Assembly: GCA_963995525.1 (NCBI GenBank)
Contig: OZ023208.1
Span: 25,260,808-25,324,807, forward strand
Direction of reading: 5' to 3'
Length of the DNA stretch: 64,000 nucleotides
Source: Escarpia spicata
Lineage: Eukaryota; Annelida; Polychaeta; Sabellida; Siboglinidae
Shown: positions 11,590 through 24,059 of the stretch, one piece after another
Layout of the letters: each line of letters begins with the position of its first letter
How positions within the stretch are numbered: position 1 is the first letter of the stretch
Position numbers and translations under genes: made by a program
Notes under the pieces: generated by a model
Seen by the model: the letters and a program-made list of their open reading frames with translations, nothing else
Databases searched by the model: none
Told to the model about the DNA's origin: nothing

Positions 11590-14500
11590 ACCAGATGAGG
11601 TGCGTCATATACCTTGCTGACTTGTGTCTGATAAGGTACTTAACTTTTTCAGAGAAGTGTAGTGATACAACTGTGGTGGTGGTGCTTAGCACTTGGCTAG
11701 CAAGAAAAGAAAGCGTGATGGATCGGAAATATACCAGAAGCGCCTTCCGACCTGCATTTTACACATCATTGGCATTGACCATTCCCCTTTACATCATTCA
11801 CTAACGTCAAGGGACCAGCATCTGATAGGTTGGCGCAACTTCATGGTATTCGTGATAAAAGACTTGCTGAGATGTTTGTCTTCTCATCCCTGAGAGTCTT
11901 GACGGTGTAAATTTAGGAACACTTGGGTATCACCGAGGGTGCTACCAGCGCTTCATAACCAACTTGGATCGTTTGAAGGGTACAGTAGATACTTCAACAG
12001 AAGCATCAACGTCACGCACTCCTCAAAAATCGCCATCGTCCTCTGCAGGGCCACTATTCCCACCATAATGCATCTTCTGCGAAAGTCTTGAGATAAAGGT
12101 ATCCGGGAAGACTCAAGAGAGAATCAAGTTTTCATTATGGAACAAGAGGCCGGCTGCTGGTTGAGCTTCGAGCTCTAGCACTGGGATATACCCGTCTGCA
12201 TCGCGAGGTCAAAGGCAAAGACCTGTTTGCCGCTGAAGCTCAGTACCACCCTTACTGTCGCAATTCCTTCAACACCAAGTACCCCAAGCATGTTCGTGCA
12301 CAGAGGCGAACCGAGACCCGCGATCTTGACACAGAACAGGGTCGCAAGACTGCTGCACATCAGCAGGCATTCAGATCTGTGGTAGAAGTTATTGATGATC
12401 ATGTGATTGAGCAGAATGAGGTGGTGCAGCTCTCCTCCCTGCGGCTCCTCTACATCAAGGAACTGGAGCAAAATGGCTACCCAAACCCTGACTGAAGGAG
12501 CGAGAAACTCAAGAACCGACTAGAGGATCACTGATTCAGTGAGCAAATTGCTTTCACCAACGTGAATCCAGGTATCAAGGGATTTGTCGCATACAATATG
12601 GTTTACAATGCCAGCATCACGGTTGGGGACGCTGTGGCCTACGCGTACAAGCTCGGCTCCACGATCAAGTATGAGGATGTTGCTCTCTTTCTCCGAGAGG
12701 TGATCCTACGAGCCTTCAGCGTGTCAAAGTCCCTAAACTGGCCTCCCACAGCCGAAGACCTCGAGATCAAGTCCGAGGATCTCCTCCCTCCAGACCTGAT
12801 CTATTTCCTCAACATTGTTATGTCTGGAGAGGTAGAGGTTAGGGAGAAGTGTGAGAAGATGAGACGCATCGTGTTGTCTGTTTGCCAGGACCTGTGCTGT
12901 GCGGTGACGAAGGGTGAGTGGAAGCTGCCGAAACGCATCCTCTTCGGTTGCACAGTCCGGCACCTGTACCGCCGCAAGCAGCTGACCACCATCTTTAACA
13001 GACTCGGCCACTCCGAGTCCTACGACTTCGGCCTGGGACTTGAGACGGCCATTGTTAAGGCCATCAATGAGGTGTCGACCTACCTGACTCCTCAGATTAT
13101 CACTGGGGAAGGTAACGACGTGTTCCTTCTCGAATGGGATAACTTAAACACAATCACTACCAATGTCCATTGCCCCAATGTCATGAATAGTGCAGGCGGC
13201 ACCATGGTTGACGAGGTGAAACCTGGCTTCGATAACATGCAGGAGCGAAGCTTGCCGCTACATGACCGGGCTAAGAGTCGGCCACTCAAGGTGGATACCC
13301 CTTAAACCCTACCTCCTCTACATACTTACAAACGAGTAGGACCCAAATTTCCAGATGGAGCCTTGTTCACACCTCCTGCGGAGAACGACAAGGTGCACAA
13401 AGCGAGTTTGACGGAGTACCGTGTGTGGTTCTTGGTGCGGATGACGGGGAGCAGTGGGAAGCAGCCGGTCCCTGCGTTTGGTGGATTCATCTCCGCCACT
13501 GGAATGAAGCCCGCCAGGAAGTCAACCAATGATTACTTTATCCCGATCAACCAGCCAATCACTGAGTACTTTGTCATCCAGGAGTTGCTTAGACAGTATG
13601 AAGAAGCTACCTCCGAGGTCGGACAGAAGTACGTCCTCAACACGTTCGACCTCGGTTGGTGCATGAAGGCCCTTCCCTTCATATGGAAATTTCCAGAGTA
13701 TGGTGACTAGGCACAAGTTCAGGGGCTCGGGCTACGCTGAGATTATCCTCGAGGCGGGCCTCGTCATCAGCGGCTGTCTGAACAGTGTCGTCAGTGGGAA
13801 GGCTTATGCCAAGGCGCTATTCTGTGTGAAGACTGTCTGTGAGGCGATGGAGCGGCTACTGATGGAGAAGTTTGAACAGGAGGAAAACGTCCATGTAGAC
13901 AACCATGTAGCCTTCCTCAACCTGGTCAAGTACTGCAGCCGTGAGAACCTCGACATCGCGTTCCAGGACCCCTCAACTCTCAACATCGTCAACAAGAACG
14001 TGGAGTTTGAGGACAAGGTGCGTGCCGGTCACTTGGGCAAGACCCCTACCTTCTGGTTCGGCTTCATTGAGCACACCCGCCTCATCCTCATGCTCATCTA
14101 TTCTGTGAAGACCAACAACCTCAAGCTCTTCCACAAGTGCAATGGGGAGATAGCTAACCTGTTCTTCGCATTTGATGGCCCGAACTACTCCAGGTATTTG
14201 GCCTGGCTGGAGGTGTTCCTCACCATCATCGAACTGTCTCACCCTGACGCGAAGTAGCTTCTCGAGGAGAACCCACCAAGAAGCAGACGCAGGAGACGAT
14301 GAAGGTCTCAAACAAGACGGTCAAGCTCACCTCCACGCAGAGAAAGCTCATCCAGTACCATGAGCAGAGCAACCTGGCCTTTATTCTTCTTATCAAGTCG
14401 CAGCTACTGGGTGAGCCTCTCGACCTTGATGAACTGATGCGATACTCCCTCACCCCTGTTCCTCCCAGCCTCGGCACCCCCGACGACCTCCGCCAAAACG

Positions 14501-15150
14501 AACAAGGCCTCCATGCTACACTTCTTGCTAGATGACACCCCCAAGGAGGTGCCGTACCCAAAAGACGCGATCCACATCCAGGATGGCATGGCTCTCTGGC
14601 ACGTGCTCACCAATCTGCCCTAGACGTGCAGTGACGTTTGCCTCCAGGTGCTGGACCAGATGGCTGCCAAAAAGAACTCTGTGTTCTCCACTATGCTATC
14701 ATGCAGACTCAATGAATAGGAGAGATTGCGCCGTGGCTTCTCACAGAAGTACATCATCGATGGCCCGGCCACCAGGAAGCCAACCGACTTCAAGCTGTTC
14801 CTGGCCAATAAAGAAAACAAGCGACAGCTCTGCCACCTGTTCACCGAGTCTGGGGCAACAAGGCGGCGGCCTCGCGACTCGAGAAGTGCGGGGCAGCGGT
14901 TGCCTTCGTGGAGGGGATGGCACATCAGCTGGACTCATCCAATGGTGAAGTGACTACGCGTGAGATCGATGAGTTGTCCTCAGACCAGGAGGAGACGGAC
15001 ATCCGGGTCGTTCTCTACCTCCACTATGCCACCAAGCAAGGGTACAAGTCGGCTGTAGTGAGAACTCCTGATAGTGACATATTCTTCATCCTGCTCCACC
15101 ACTCGCACTCCTTCAGCCTCCTTTTTCTAGAGGTATTCTCATGCCAATGT
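11590..15150 (+). pseudogene. decayed copy B of a multi-copy, mobile-type invertebrate gene of unknown function
   Basis: A long coding relic on the plus strand, richer in GC than its neighbours. Recognisable in order: KDLFAAEAQYHPYCRNSF (from 12208), NPGIKGFVAYNMVYNASI (12562), EWDNLNTITTNVHCPNVMN (about 13132), FISATGMKPARKSTNDYF (about 13480), GYAEIILEAGLVISGCLN (13730), LGKTPTFWFGFIEHTRL (about 14030), PTDFKLFLANKENKRQL (about 14778) and VVRTPDSDIFFILLHH (about 15055). It is interrupted by stops at 12493, 12532 and 13303, a shift near 13695, a stop at 14255 and further shifts to 15100. The family is found in many invertebrate genomes as uncharacterised proteins. The acidic pairs in EETDIR and PDSD suggest a PIN/FEN1-like nuclease part (inference). 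The 5' end is uncertain. Confidence 0.7.
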
Positions 15151-15210
15151 CTACAACATTACCATGCTCATCCCGAGCATAGTTCTTTTTGGTGAAATGA
15201 AGAATTTGCC

Positions 15211-15591
15211 TCATAAGAATAGGAAATGTCGCGACACATCCAAAACCTGTTTCGTCGACAGTGTACTTCCATATGGGCGGAAGTGTAGAAATGCCATCAA
15301 AATCAGATTCTGTACATAGTTTATACCCATGGATTTGGGCTGGAGTGCCTTTTCCCCGAAAAGGTGTCTGAAGACATCTAAGGGGAATGCCACATCTATT
15401 GGGGCTTTCCCAGCTGCTCTCAGGCGTTTGCGAATGCCTACATGCAGACTCAGTACAGCTTCATTCATTCTGCGTTCATCTGCAGGAGGAGCGAGATAAT
15501 TTTGTATGATATCTTGGGTAACATTTTCCTCAGGTTCCCATGTCGAAGCATAAAGTGGCCAGCCTTTCCACTCACTGAGATACTGACGTTC
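15211..15591 (-). CDS. chromodomain exon of an unidentified protein
   Basis: Minus-strand exon with acceptor tttgtattcag at 15592-15602. It has 126 codons and a TGA stop (15211-15213), phase 0. The first 45 residues contain YLSEWKGWPLYASTWEPEEN followed by VTQDIIQNYL, the second half of a chromodomain with its conserved W, W and E positions. The chromodomain's first strand, with the first aromatic-cage residue, must come from an upstream exon not found here. The remainder (FPLDVFRHLFGEKALQ and on) matches no domain I can name, although similar stretches occur in multi-copy invertebrate proteins. The exon is intact, but it lies tail-to-tail against a decayed mobile-type gene, so it may itself be part of a repeat. 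Confidence 0.6.
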   Translation of the reverse strand, partial: ERQYLSEWKGWPLYASTWEPEENVTQDIIQNYLAPPADERRMNEAVLSLHVGIRKRLRAAGKAPIDVAFPLDVFRHLFGEKALQPKSMGINYVQNLILMAFLHFRPYGSTLSTKQVLDVSRHFLFL

Positions 15592-17564
15592 CTGAATACA
15601 AATAATAAAATAAGTTTCAAGTACAACATTAAAATGATAAATTGTGGGCATACCACATTGATCTTAAAACGGCTGTCTATTAAAGCTTTTGCTATCTTGT
15701 TTTTTGTATGCCATTTCATCTTCCTTATGAAAAAGTATATTTGGTAAACTATGCTAGTAATATAAATAGTCGTTGTTTTACCTGCTATTCTTGTTTACAG
15801 CGCACCCCAAATTTTATACTTAAAGACAACACAGCAATAGCTTTGAAATAGCACCAATTTCAGATTAATGTGTTATGCCCACGTGGGTTCTACTTAAAAT
15901 GCCACAAATATATTTTTTTCTTAATTCAGAAGGGTGTACCTCCATAATCAGTAAGTATTCAGGTATGTCTTTTGAAAGAATGTACAACCAGCGGGTGGAG
16001 TGAACAGCTACCAAGTCTCACACATTTGGCGTGAAACCTACAATTGAGCTTCATTTACACTATATCACGGCAGACAGCCCGCGTGACGTATTGCCATGGC
16101 TCCCTACCAAAGAATGCTCAGCGTCACCGATTTTAATTACAATGGGTCACCTGGGGGTCCCGCGCGCTTCGCAGACACGCCAGCTTAACGTCGTCTGCAC
16201 CGCTACCAGTCGCATACTATTACTATTTTGTTGAGTTCTAATATGAAAATATTCTTCCCGAATCTTGCGAGAGCTTAATTAATAAGTTGTTATTATCAGG
16301 CAGAACTGGTCCAGAACAACTTGACACATTTTCTCTCGTATTTAATTAAACCGCTCATTCATGGATAATGAAATGTTTATCAATTTATAAGTGTTTTCAG
16401 TGTGCTATGTAAACCTGAATGTGGCGTCTCACTTCTGCTTGGCCAGTGTCGTTTAAGTTTTATTAAATCATAAATTCGATGTTATGTACATACATACTTT
16501 TCCGACGTTTCTTTTGGTTATGATCCGATGGATGGGCCAGTACTGTGTATAATGGATCGCTCGGTTTCTGCCTTACGGAACCATAATATGCAGTTTTCGC
16601 CAAAAAAAATTTTTATCGTTCAGCAACGTATCACTATTATTAGTGAGAACCGCTTATTTCATCAATGGCATGCAAGCAAAGTGTCAAATCAGTTGTTTTT
16701 AATGAAATACTTACAATATTCGTAAGACGATAATCACTTCACGCGCCAAACGGAAGCACTCGGTTTCTGCCTCATGGATATGGCAAGCCGTAGATGGCAA
16801 TAAATGAATTTAATGCGTCAACCCACAGGGTCGTCGTTGTGTGTCGATAATTTTCATAAGATGATTAAAGCAAATATATGCGTACATTATAAACCGCTGA
16901 AGCTAATTTGTAACTAATATTTCTGCAAATTGTAACTATTGAATTACAAAGTCGACATTTCATTTATGTAAAAGAAAGTATTTATTAGCAATCTGATGGT
17001 CATACACACAGAAATGCCCACAATTATTTTGCTCTGCATACCTGACGCAGTGCCTGCGATTTATTTATATTACACATGATGTTAATGAAAGATATATATA
17101 TATATAATTAATGAAAAAGCAGTGTTATTAAATACCTTAACGATTTACAAATTAAATATATTAGTTGCAAATGTCATTTCCGGTTATAAGTATTTTAATG
17201 AAGACAATGCCGGATCTAAAAATTGTAGAGATACACAGAAAAGCATTTATTATAAAAGTTCATGTCTACAAATGAAAGGGTATTTTAGCAAGTACGGCAA
17301 ATGAAAATTAACTTGTTCTCCTGGATATCAAAGTGTCAGTTCTTATTGTGATAATCCATTAGCAAAAAACCTTCATAGCTTGGAGAGTAAATCATTCTTC
17401 TGAAAATTGGCAACAAGGGCAGTGAAAACACTGTGTACACGTTGGTGCATGTCAGTCCGTAACTTTGGGACATATCTTAAATATATTATAATGTTATTTA
17501 AATTAATATGACATGTTTTTTCTAATTATTCTAGCTTTTATGACAATACTGGCTTGCCATAGTT

Positions 17565-17607
<43 letters not shown>

Positions 17608-17960
17608 CCTTAATACAATACTTGCAACATATGTTGCAGTGAAGTTGTGATGTTAGTTAAAACTAATGCGTTTCCTATTTTATAATAAAACGCATCCTAC
17701 GTATTATTCTAACTTTTTGACAACACGGGCTTGACATATATCTTCCATATAAGGCAATTACATTTCACGTGGGCAGTCCGAGAACACACACCAGCAGGTG
17801 ATGAAAATAATTTCCAGCAAATATACAACGGTGATGTTAATTTGGGTATTTATGTCATACACGCGTTCCATCTTGTGTTATACATCTAAACATATATATA
17901 TATATATACATATGCGTGTTTACATTGATCTTGGCTGATTAAATCTTTGAAAATTGCATT
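15592..17960. other. intergenic, mostly featureless
   Basis: Apart from the dispersed repeat at 16560-16776 and a (TA)n run at 17567-17601, no conserved coding or structured element was seen. The 5' exon(s) belonging to the chromodomain exon would lie in this direction, but I could not find them. Confidence 0.45.
16560..16776. repeat. dispersed repeat, second copy (pair with 6179-6395)
   Basis: Shares cggtttctgc at both ends, tttcatcaatggcatgcaag, attcgtaagacgat and cacgcgccaaacggaagcac with 6179-6395. Non-coding and without clear terminal repeats other than the internal direct cggtttctgc motif. Confidence 0.75.
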
Positions 17961-17967
17961 GTTTTAG

Positions 17968-18034
17968 ACGATATGGAGGCTGTTGTTGGTCTTGGGAGCC
18001 TTAGTGATGGTAGTGTCCGAATATCATCCAGCTG
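17968..18034 (+). CDS. doubtful signal-peptide-like exon
   Basis: Acceptor cattgttttag and donor GCTG|GTGAGT enclose an open frame reading TIWRLLLVLGALVMVVSEYH, which looks like a signal peptide core. It has no start codon, and its phase-1 end does not join in frame to candidate exon A at 20626. It may belong to a different transcript or be chance. Confidence 0.2.
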
Positions 18035-18039
18035 GTGAG

Positions 18040-18545
18040 TAGGTCCCCAAGTTGAGGAACCGAAATGTGCATTTGCAATAATTATTTGTTCAATGGATCA
18101 CCTTTATATACAATTTACAATTTTACAACCACAAAATTTATAGTTATCTATATGGTGGTTCAATATATAATTATCATTAACAAACATATGTTGATTCGAT
18201 TGAGTGTGCGTGTGTGCGTGTGTGCGTGTGTGTGTGTATGCGTGCGTGCGTGTGTGTGCGTCCGTCCGTACCTGCATCCCACTATGCAATAATGTTCTGG
18301 TGAATTAACACTTGTAAATGCACATGATAGTTTATGTTCATTATTATTTTTTATTTCAAAACCGACGCCACCTGGTGACGAACAGAAGCGAGGCACCGAT
18401 ACATAAAGAGGGGTCAGTATTTTAGACCACCTAAAATATAATCTATTTGAAAAGCTATTAATTTTTTGCAATCCTAGAATGGCGACTACGTCTTAATATA
18501 AGACAACCTTGCATCGTTGTTGATAAGAGTGTCGTTAAATGCGAG
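18040..18545. repeat. dispersed repeat carrying its own GTGC microsatellite, copy 1
   Basis: Contains gtgcatttgcaataattat, a GTGT/GTGC tract (18203-18262), cgccacctggtgacgaacag, and aggggtcagtattttag. A copy with the same order of blocks lies about 1 kb to the right. The spacing suggests a local segmental duplication or insertion of two members of one family. Confidence 0.75.
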
Positions 18546-18914
18546 TGGCTTTAAAAGCCTAAAGGTATGCTTCCTTTGATTGTTTTAAAGCTCTATATAT
18601 ATACTGGATAGGTAATCCGGATAAACTGCACAATTGCGTACCTGTAGCTTGGAACAATCGTACAAAGGGCGCGTGGTGTTGCGAGCAAATTTGTCTACCT
18701 CATAAATTGTTTTAACATTAGGCTGGCTACTCCTTTGTTGCTGCGTTCATACAGAGCGTAAGCGATTTAACAAAGTGGTTTAACTTCAAGTGTACGACGT
18801 AGCTTGGAACAACTGTAGACAGGACGCGTGCAATTGTACGTCATAAATATGTTTCAATTTATGTAACTTAAGGTTTTCTCTGTGAACACGCCATACATAT
18901 ACGGCATATGTGTG

Positions 18915-18962
<48 letters not shown>

Positions 18963-19074
18963 TGTGTGAGTGTGTTTACGCCGAACTTGCTTGGTTAAGT
19001 CTTTGAAAGTTGCATTGTTTCCTTTCAAACAAAGAGGTGCCGCCTGGTGGCATTGGCAGAATTCCAAGTTCGTG

Positions 19075-19640
19075 AGTAGACCCAATGTTGTGGGACCAAA
19101 ATATGCATTTTGTTTAATTTGCATTTCTTCACTATATTAACATTTACCGTTTTACAGTAACGTATTCTAGTTTTCTAAGCAATGGTTCAATAACACAAAT
19201 CATCAGCTTATGATTCGTTTGGGTCAATACCTATGTGATGTGCGTGCACCCGCGTGTATGCATGCGCGCGAGCGTTCGTGTGTGCGTGCGTGCGTGTTTC
19301 CGCGTGGTGCGTCCGTACGAGAGCGCCTTATTTGTGCATGTGTACATGTCAGCGTGAGTACATGTGTATATGTGTGTGCGTGTTTGCATCCCAACGTGCT
19401 ATAATATTCGAGTAAATTAACTAAAGATTGCATATACAAATAATAATGTATGTTTATTTTTCTTTCAACACCGACGCCATCTGGTGACAAACAGAAGCGT
19501 GCCACCGATCGACGAGAACGTGTCAGTATTTGATAGAGGGTACCTAAAATGTAATCTATGTGAAAGACAATTATTGTACTCCCAGAATGGCGACCACGTC
19601 GTCATTGTGTCGCTGTCGAAAATTGTTTCGTTAAATGATG
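19075..19640. repeat. dispersed repeat carrying its own GTGC microsatellite, copy 2
   Basis: Shares with 18040-18545 the order: a gtgagtag and atgcatttt/gtgcatttgc start, GTGC/GTGT tract, cgccatctggtgacaaacag, agaacgtgtcagtattt, and cctaaaatgtaatctatgtg. An inverted shorter copy lies at 790-985. Non-coding. Confidence 0.75.
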
Positions 19641-20028
19641 TGGATTATGCTAATTATTTGAATAACATGAACAATTAGACACCTGTGTGGTGGATTAATT
19701 AATAGGAATCCGCACTAAGATTTGAAATCACACTTTAACAAGACAAACTTGTATGCCATCCCTGCAAACGTTCCTAACTGACACTGATGTTGTTGACAAC
19801 ATTGCTTTACTCTCCAACACTATCAACTAAGCCCACAAGAATTGATACAAATTTAAATAAACATGTAGCGTAATCCAGTTGACCTCCGAGTCTCCCACAG
19901 CAAAGTGTGTTGCACTCAACGTTGTCAAATTGACAAACCACCATATTCAAATGATTCGCCAAGGAGTATATCTTCAACATATCTATTCAAGTATAAAGAA
20001 CATTGCATTAAATAATGGTGAACAGATA

Positions 20029-20440
20029 GCTTCGGTCTGACATAGACAGATTGTGAGATAGGGAAGAGCTTCGGTCTGACACAGACAGATAGTGAGACAG
20101 AGCGGAAATTCGGTCTGACATAGACAGATTGTGAGATAGGGAGGAGCTTCGGTCTGACACAGACAGATGGTGAGACAGAGCGGAGCTTCGGTCTGACATA
20201 GACAGATTGTGAGGTAGGGAGGAGCTTCGGTCTGACAGAGACAGATAGTGAGACAGAGCGGAGCTTCGGTCTGACACAGACAGATAGTGAGACGGGAGGA
20301 GCTTCGGTCTGACACAGTCAGATAGTGAGACAGAGCGGAGCTTCGGTCTGACATAGACAGATAGTGAGACGGGAGGAGCTTTGGTCAGACATAAACAGAT
20401 TGTGAGATAGGAGGAACTACTGTCTCACATAGACAGCCAG
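20029..20440. repeat. 39-bp minisatellite with dimeric higher order
   Basis: About ten units starting gcttcggtctgacatagaca or gcttcggtctgacacagaca. Neighbouring units alternate between a ttgtgagataggga ending and a tagtgagacagagcg ending, giving a 78-base dimer. Two later units have a one-base deletion. It ends 185 bases before candidate exon A. Confidence 0.93.
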
Positions 20441-20625
20441 TGACACACGGATGTAGAGACATGAAAGGACGCCATAAAGTAACTGGGAGAGATATGAACA
20501 GTGATATATGGACAGTTTGAGAACGAAGGGTAACTGAGATTAGAAGAGGAGATTTCAGATAGAGTGATTAAAATCGACGTATAATGCTACATAACAACTG
20601 ACGTTTCATGTGGTTTATCTTACAG

Positions 20626-20739
20626 ACCCCACGATTGTAAAGCCTGTAAACTGTACTTTGGTACTCGTACATTTATTAAATGTATACATCACAAACCGCC
20701 GTTTGTCTACGCGATGAAGAACTGCAAAAGACGAACCGG
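20626..20739 (+). CDS. candidate cysteine-rich exon A
   Basis: Acceptor tttatcttacag, one base completing a codon, then PHDCKACKLYFGTRTFIKC followed by a stretch ending VYAMKNC and KRRT. Donor ACCGG|GTAAGT, phase 2 on both sides, 114 bases, so the exon is symmetric. The cysteine pattern C-x2-C-x11-C-x13-C is repeated exactly in 23068-23223 and both exons share the same donor context CCGG|GTAAGT. I read this as a tandemly duplicated exon of a small, probably secreted, cysteine-rich protein. I do not recognise the family, and I did not find a phase-compatible start exon. Confidence 0.45.
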
Positions 20740-22119
20740 GTAAGTGGAAGCACTTTGTGAGTATCATGATTGTTTAAAGGGGGGATGAACAACCATAGCC
20801 CGGACATAAGAACACAAAACATGTCACCATGATTTTATGAGCACAGCGCCGCGGTATACCTTAAATAATTTGTCAAGCCATTATCGGCACTGGGCGGCGC
20901 CATTGCGCTCCAGCTCACAGTAGTTTGAGTCACGGAATTCCAGGACCAGCTGCACAATATAATTCAATAAGCGACGCGGCGTAGCTCCCAGAAAAACCGA
21001 CAAATCGCATGCAAAAACAAAAATAGAACAATCGAATGCACTGAATGGCTACTGCATAAACTATAAGTGTTAGTAAGCAACTTTTCACATATTTCTATGA
21101 AAGGATTCCTACAGAAAAAAGCAGGTTGAGTCTAGATTAGCGGCTTGTCGGTTGTCATTAATATTCATGAAGAAATGATGCGTAAATTCGCACGTATTTA
21201 GTCGGCAACGAAACGGTCACTATTTATCGGGGAGATGCGTAGATGGGGATTTCCTTACCAAACTGAAACAAAGTTACGCGTACACAGTCACTTTATTATA
21301 AAATCGTTCACTTACGAGCTTGCTCACTTAATATTAAAATTTGTTTTGCAAGTGAAATGGTATCACAAGAAGGGACCGGGGCGGACTCTGAGGTGGGTCC
21401 AGGGGGATGGACACCATTTTCGGTATAAAAAATGAGTACACAACTAAACTTATATATTGAATGGTTGAAAACCATATTCTAGGTACACTTTGCACCTTTT
21501 CAAAGGTTTTGTCTAAAAAAATGCACCTTCCCTACCCATTGGTTGGTGCTTCGTTTCTGTTCAACTCTTAAATTATATACGTGATTTACAAATTAAATAT
21601 TTTAGGTTAAACATCAGTAACTCAGCCTCAACATGTTACATGCTGTCAGTTGTTCAGTCCGAAATATTTCCAATGGGTAGAGTAGGTGCCTTATTTCATG
21701 CCTTCAATGCTTCATATCAGGACATAACAAACAAAGCTGGATTTGTCCATGTATTAGTATTACGTAGAAGTATTGATTGTAAGCTCTAGTTATTTTCTAC
21801 TATTGACTTATAAATTAACTTACTGACTGTCAGGAAATTAACTTACCGGCTGTCAGGTCAATGGTTATAGCAATAGGTCGTGTGTTATGTCGGCCAAACG
21901 GTCAGTACCACATCATTGTACTTACTTATTATTAACCGAATATGTCAATCTAATGGTTTCAGAATTCCAGCCATATGATAAAATAATATGCAAATATATT
22001 GTAAGTGGTATAAATTATTATTTTTTTATTGATGAATCATAGAACATAATATTTGTCAGATAATTTGAAATAAAATTTGTACGAGAAATAAGGTTTACGC
22101 GCGTGTGTGTGTATGTGTG

Positions 22120-22747
<628 letters not shown>

Positions 22748-23067
22748 CATATATACTGAATACTCACACAACAGGGTTTATATGTGTGTCAGCAATGTTG
22801 AGAGATATTACCCTGACAGTTTTAATCAAACAATCGATTAACAGTTTCTGTCTTACAACAAATCCTTGTTTTCTTTTCGAAATTGCAATCACCCCTAATG
22901 AATAAAACCTAGGTTTGTTCCTTGGTTCATTGATAACTAACTAAATGTCTCTCTTCATATCACTCTCAACGTCCGGTTTATTGCACCGCTGGAAAAATGC
23001 CACAGTGAGTGTGTATTTTTGGTCTACGACAATCGGCTACTGACGTTTGTCACGGTTTATTTTGTAG

Positions 23068-23223
23068 AACGTTTGCCTGTGTGGCTTGTAACAAGCGGCA
23101 TGGTTTTGGCGCATTCATGAAATGCATCCAGTTTAAACGGCCGGAGGTCTACGCAGAGAAGTTCTGTATAAACATACATGCATCAGTACCTCGCCAGATC
23201 TCCCCATAGCCTATTCTGGCCGG
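23068..23223 (+). CDS. candidate cysteine-rich exon B
   Basis: Acceptor tattttgtag, one base completing a codon, then TFACVACNKRHGFGAFMKC and a second part ending VYAEKFC. After the last cysteine come 13 residues and a stop (TAG, 23207-23209), and then a donor CCGG|GTAAGT at 23223. Cysteine spacing is C-x2-C-x11-C-x13-C, identical to the exon at 20626-20739, with shared residues G, F, K-C-I, K, P, V-Y-A and K. I do not recognise the family. Either this is a terminal exon, or a duplicated cassette that gained a stop. Confidence 0.45.
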
Positions 23224-24059
23224 GTAAGTAGAAATATGCCGTGAATGTCTTTGTAATATAATTACCCATCTCTCAATGGTCACCTCGGTAATACGCACCT
23301 CGTAATTGTGGTGAGTCTAGTATAATCCCGATCATTTTCGTAATAGTAAAACATAGGAAAGATGTCTTACAAATACGGTTACCTCGCTATCAAGGTCGCT
23401 TTGGCCTCACCCCGAGGGTCTTTCTAGTGACTTTATTTTGTACTGGAGACGTGGTGGAATTATCAAACGTTGCCTAAAAACAAAGGAATAGTCTAGTCAC
23501 GCTTTCCCTGAATTTGCTGATATCTAATACATCGATTTGCTCCAACCATAACGTGGGTAATTTGGCCGCTCAGAAATAACCTCACCAGTCGGGCCTACAT
23601 GCATATGTGCATGTCTTCTATCCAGGGCAATAAAGCGGGACATCAGCATCGTTAAACAAAAGTGCAATAAGACGCCCAAAAGGAGTTTCTTGATAAAGCT
23701 AATAGCTTAAAGCCTGTGTCCTCTTAATGATTTAATAACACCAATATATGTTTTCGCTTATTTTGGTCAAAAACGTTCCTCTCGCACAGTTACATGGTCT
23801 CCATTAGGTATCATTTACTTAGTACTAACATAACTTATGGTGATGAAATTTGTGTTTATGTGTTGCTGACTTCGAGCATAGTTACTGTGTACGAAAAACT
23901 GGGAAACGTTTTTCTATAGAAAGGATTACAAAGCATTAGTGGAAATCGTAACTTATGACACGATATGGTGGTTAGAAGGAGAATGAATGATCAAAGGCAA
24001 CTGGTCGCCTCTTGCAGACTTAATCAATAGTAGCATGACCATCTACTCTTCTGCTGCAG

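Noticed and set aside
19983..20354. Minus-strand open frames with repeats such as SDRSSALSH
   Set aside because: Translation of the 39-bp minisatellite; no start context and no family resemblance.
17968..20626. Joining the signal-peptide-like exon directly to cysteine-rich exon A
   Set aside because: Phase 1 against the required phase 2: the join gives a frameshift and an early stop, and the other frame creates TGA at the junction.
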